This document shows positions 20,458 to 21,124 of a stretch of 21,124 nucleotides of DNA, piece after piece. Origin of the DNA: Collinsella sp. (GTDB lineage Bacteria > Actinomycetota > Coriobacteriia > Coriobacteriales > Coriobacteriaceae); NCBI GenBank assembly GCA_019419645.1, contig DXZN01000033.1, forward strand, positions 1 through 21,124, given 5' to 3'. The number at the start of each line of letters is the position of its first letter. Position 1 is the first letter of the stretch. The notes under the pieces are model-generated. The model had not been told where the DNA came from. It did no database searches and saw only the letters and a list, made by a program, of their open reading frames with translations. Position numbers and translations under genes: made by a program.

Positions 20458-21124
20458 ATGGCAACTGTTGCCGCACCTATCGACGCTACGTCGACCGCCG
20501 CTTGGAAGGCGCTCGAGGCCCATCAGGAGAAGCTCGAGGCCGAGGGTATCGACCTCAAGGCCTGGTTCGCCGCCGACGCCGAGCGTGTGAACAAGCTGAG
20601 CTTTGACGCTGGTGACCTGCACTTCGATCTGTCGAAGAACCTGGTGACCGATGAGACCGTCAAGCTGCTGTGCGATCTTGCCCGCGAGGTAAAGCTCGAG
20701 GAGCGCCGCGACGCCATGTTCTCCGGTGAGCACATCAACACCACCGAGGACCGCGCCGTCCTGCACACCGCGCTGCGCCGCCCGGCAAGCGAGAAGGGCC
20801 AGCTCATCGTCGACGGCCAGGACGTCGTCGCCGACGTGCACGAGGTCCTCGACCGCATGTATGCCTTCGCCGAGCGGGTGCGCTCCGGTGAGTGGAAGGG
20901 CGTTACCGGCAAGAAGATCGAGCATCTGGTGTCCATCGGCATCGGCGGCTCCGACCTGGGCCCGGTCATGGCCTACGAGGCCCTGCGTCCCTATGCCGAC
21001 GCCGGTATCGACTGCCGCTACATCTCAAACATCGACCCCAACGATCAGGCAGAGAAGCTCAAAGGCCTCGATCCCGAGACCACGCTCGTGATCATCGTCT
21101 CCAAGACCTTCACCACGCTCGAGA
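20458..21124 (+). CDS. pgi: Glucose-6-phosphate isomerase, 5' part
   Basis: Glycolytic enzyme that interconverts glucose 6-phosphate and fructose 6-phosphate in the cytosol. The frame is open from ATG 20458 to the right edge (222 codons), so the 3' part lies outside the window. AGGAGG with 5-nt spacing precedes the start. Visible family features are FSGEHINTTEDRAVLHTALR near residue 88, HLVSIGIGGSDLGPVM near 160 (sugar-phosphate loop), FISN-like YISNIDPND near 188 and VSKTFTTLE at the edge. These are classic phosphoglucose isomerase motifs. It follows a hairpin repeat and its own promoter, so it is probably transcribed separately from the upstream gene. Confidence 0.95.
   Translation, partial: MATVAAPIDATSTAAWKALEAHQEKLEAEGIDLKAWFAADAERVNKLSFDAGDLHFDLSKNLVTDETVKLLCDLAREVKLEERRDAMFSGEHINTTEDRAVLHTALRRPASEKGQLIVDGQDVVADVHEVLDRMYAFAERVRSGEWKGVTGKKIEHLVSIGIGGSDLGPVMAYEALRPYADAGIDCRYISNIDPNDQAEKLKGLDPETTLVIIVSKTFTTLE

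Overview
The window looks like a chromosomal segment of a GC-rich anaerobic actinobacterium of the Coriobacteriia, most like Collinsella. This rests on gene style and content: a DUF3793 protein with a flavodoxin, an aldo/keto reductase with a ferredoxin tail, an O-acetylhomoserine sulfhydrylase, a Y-family polymerase with a YolD-like partner, and strong AGGAGG ribosome sites with frequent GTG starts. It is an inference, since no database search was possible. No phage, transposase, CRISPR array, rRNA or tRNA was seen.

Layout. Positions 1-4533: a HAD-family phosphatase (+) converges on a run of minus-strand genes: a LysR-type regulator, ribonuclease HI, a Gfo/Idh/MocA oxidoreductase coupled to an acylphosphatase, and a Fur-family repressor whose C-terminus looks frameshifted. 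Positions 4534-6219: the LysR gene is divergent from metY. The gap holds a textbook LysR operator, a strong promoter, and a leader of about 180 nt with a 17-codon peptide (two Cys codons, internal Met). This is the best candidate for an undescribed regulatory unit. Positions 6220-8950: a secreted 3D/double-psi-like protein, a small membrane protein, a 2-dehydropantoate 2-reductase (minus) whose ribosome site directly follows an intrinsic-terminator hairpin, and a 64-residue orphan. Positions 9111-12430: an aldo/keto reductase with [4Fe-4S] motifs, a second Gfo/Idh/MocA oxidoreductase and endonuclease IV. The two gaps between them each carry a copy of a hairpin repeat whose flanks are conserved while the inner stem changes with pairing kept.

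Positions 12578-15744: a complete polar amino-acid ABC importer in the order lipoprotein binding protein, permease with an unusual secreted N-terminal domain, ATPase, closed by a strong terminator. Positions 15816-17546: DUF3793 protein plus flavodoxin (minus) divergent from a small membrane protein that joins a FeoB-associated-like N-terminus to a heavy-metal-associated domain. The symmetric promoter region between them suggests shared metal or redox control. Positions 17573-19568: a two-gene SOS cassette (Y-family polymerase, YolD-like) behind a consensus promoter overlapped by LexA-like palindromes. Positions 19733-20257: a half-length relative of iron-containing alcohol dehydrogenases, flanked by a second hairpin-repeat family. 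Position 20458 to the right edge: the 5' part of glucose-6-phosphate isomerase, cut by the window.

The genes are mostly housekeeping. The novelty lies in leader RNAs, hairpin repeats and small or fused proteins.
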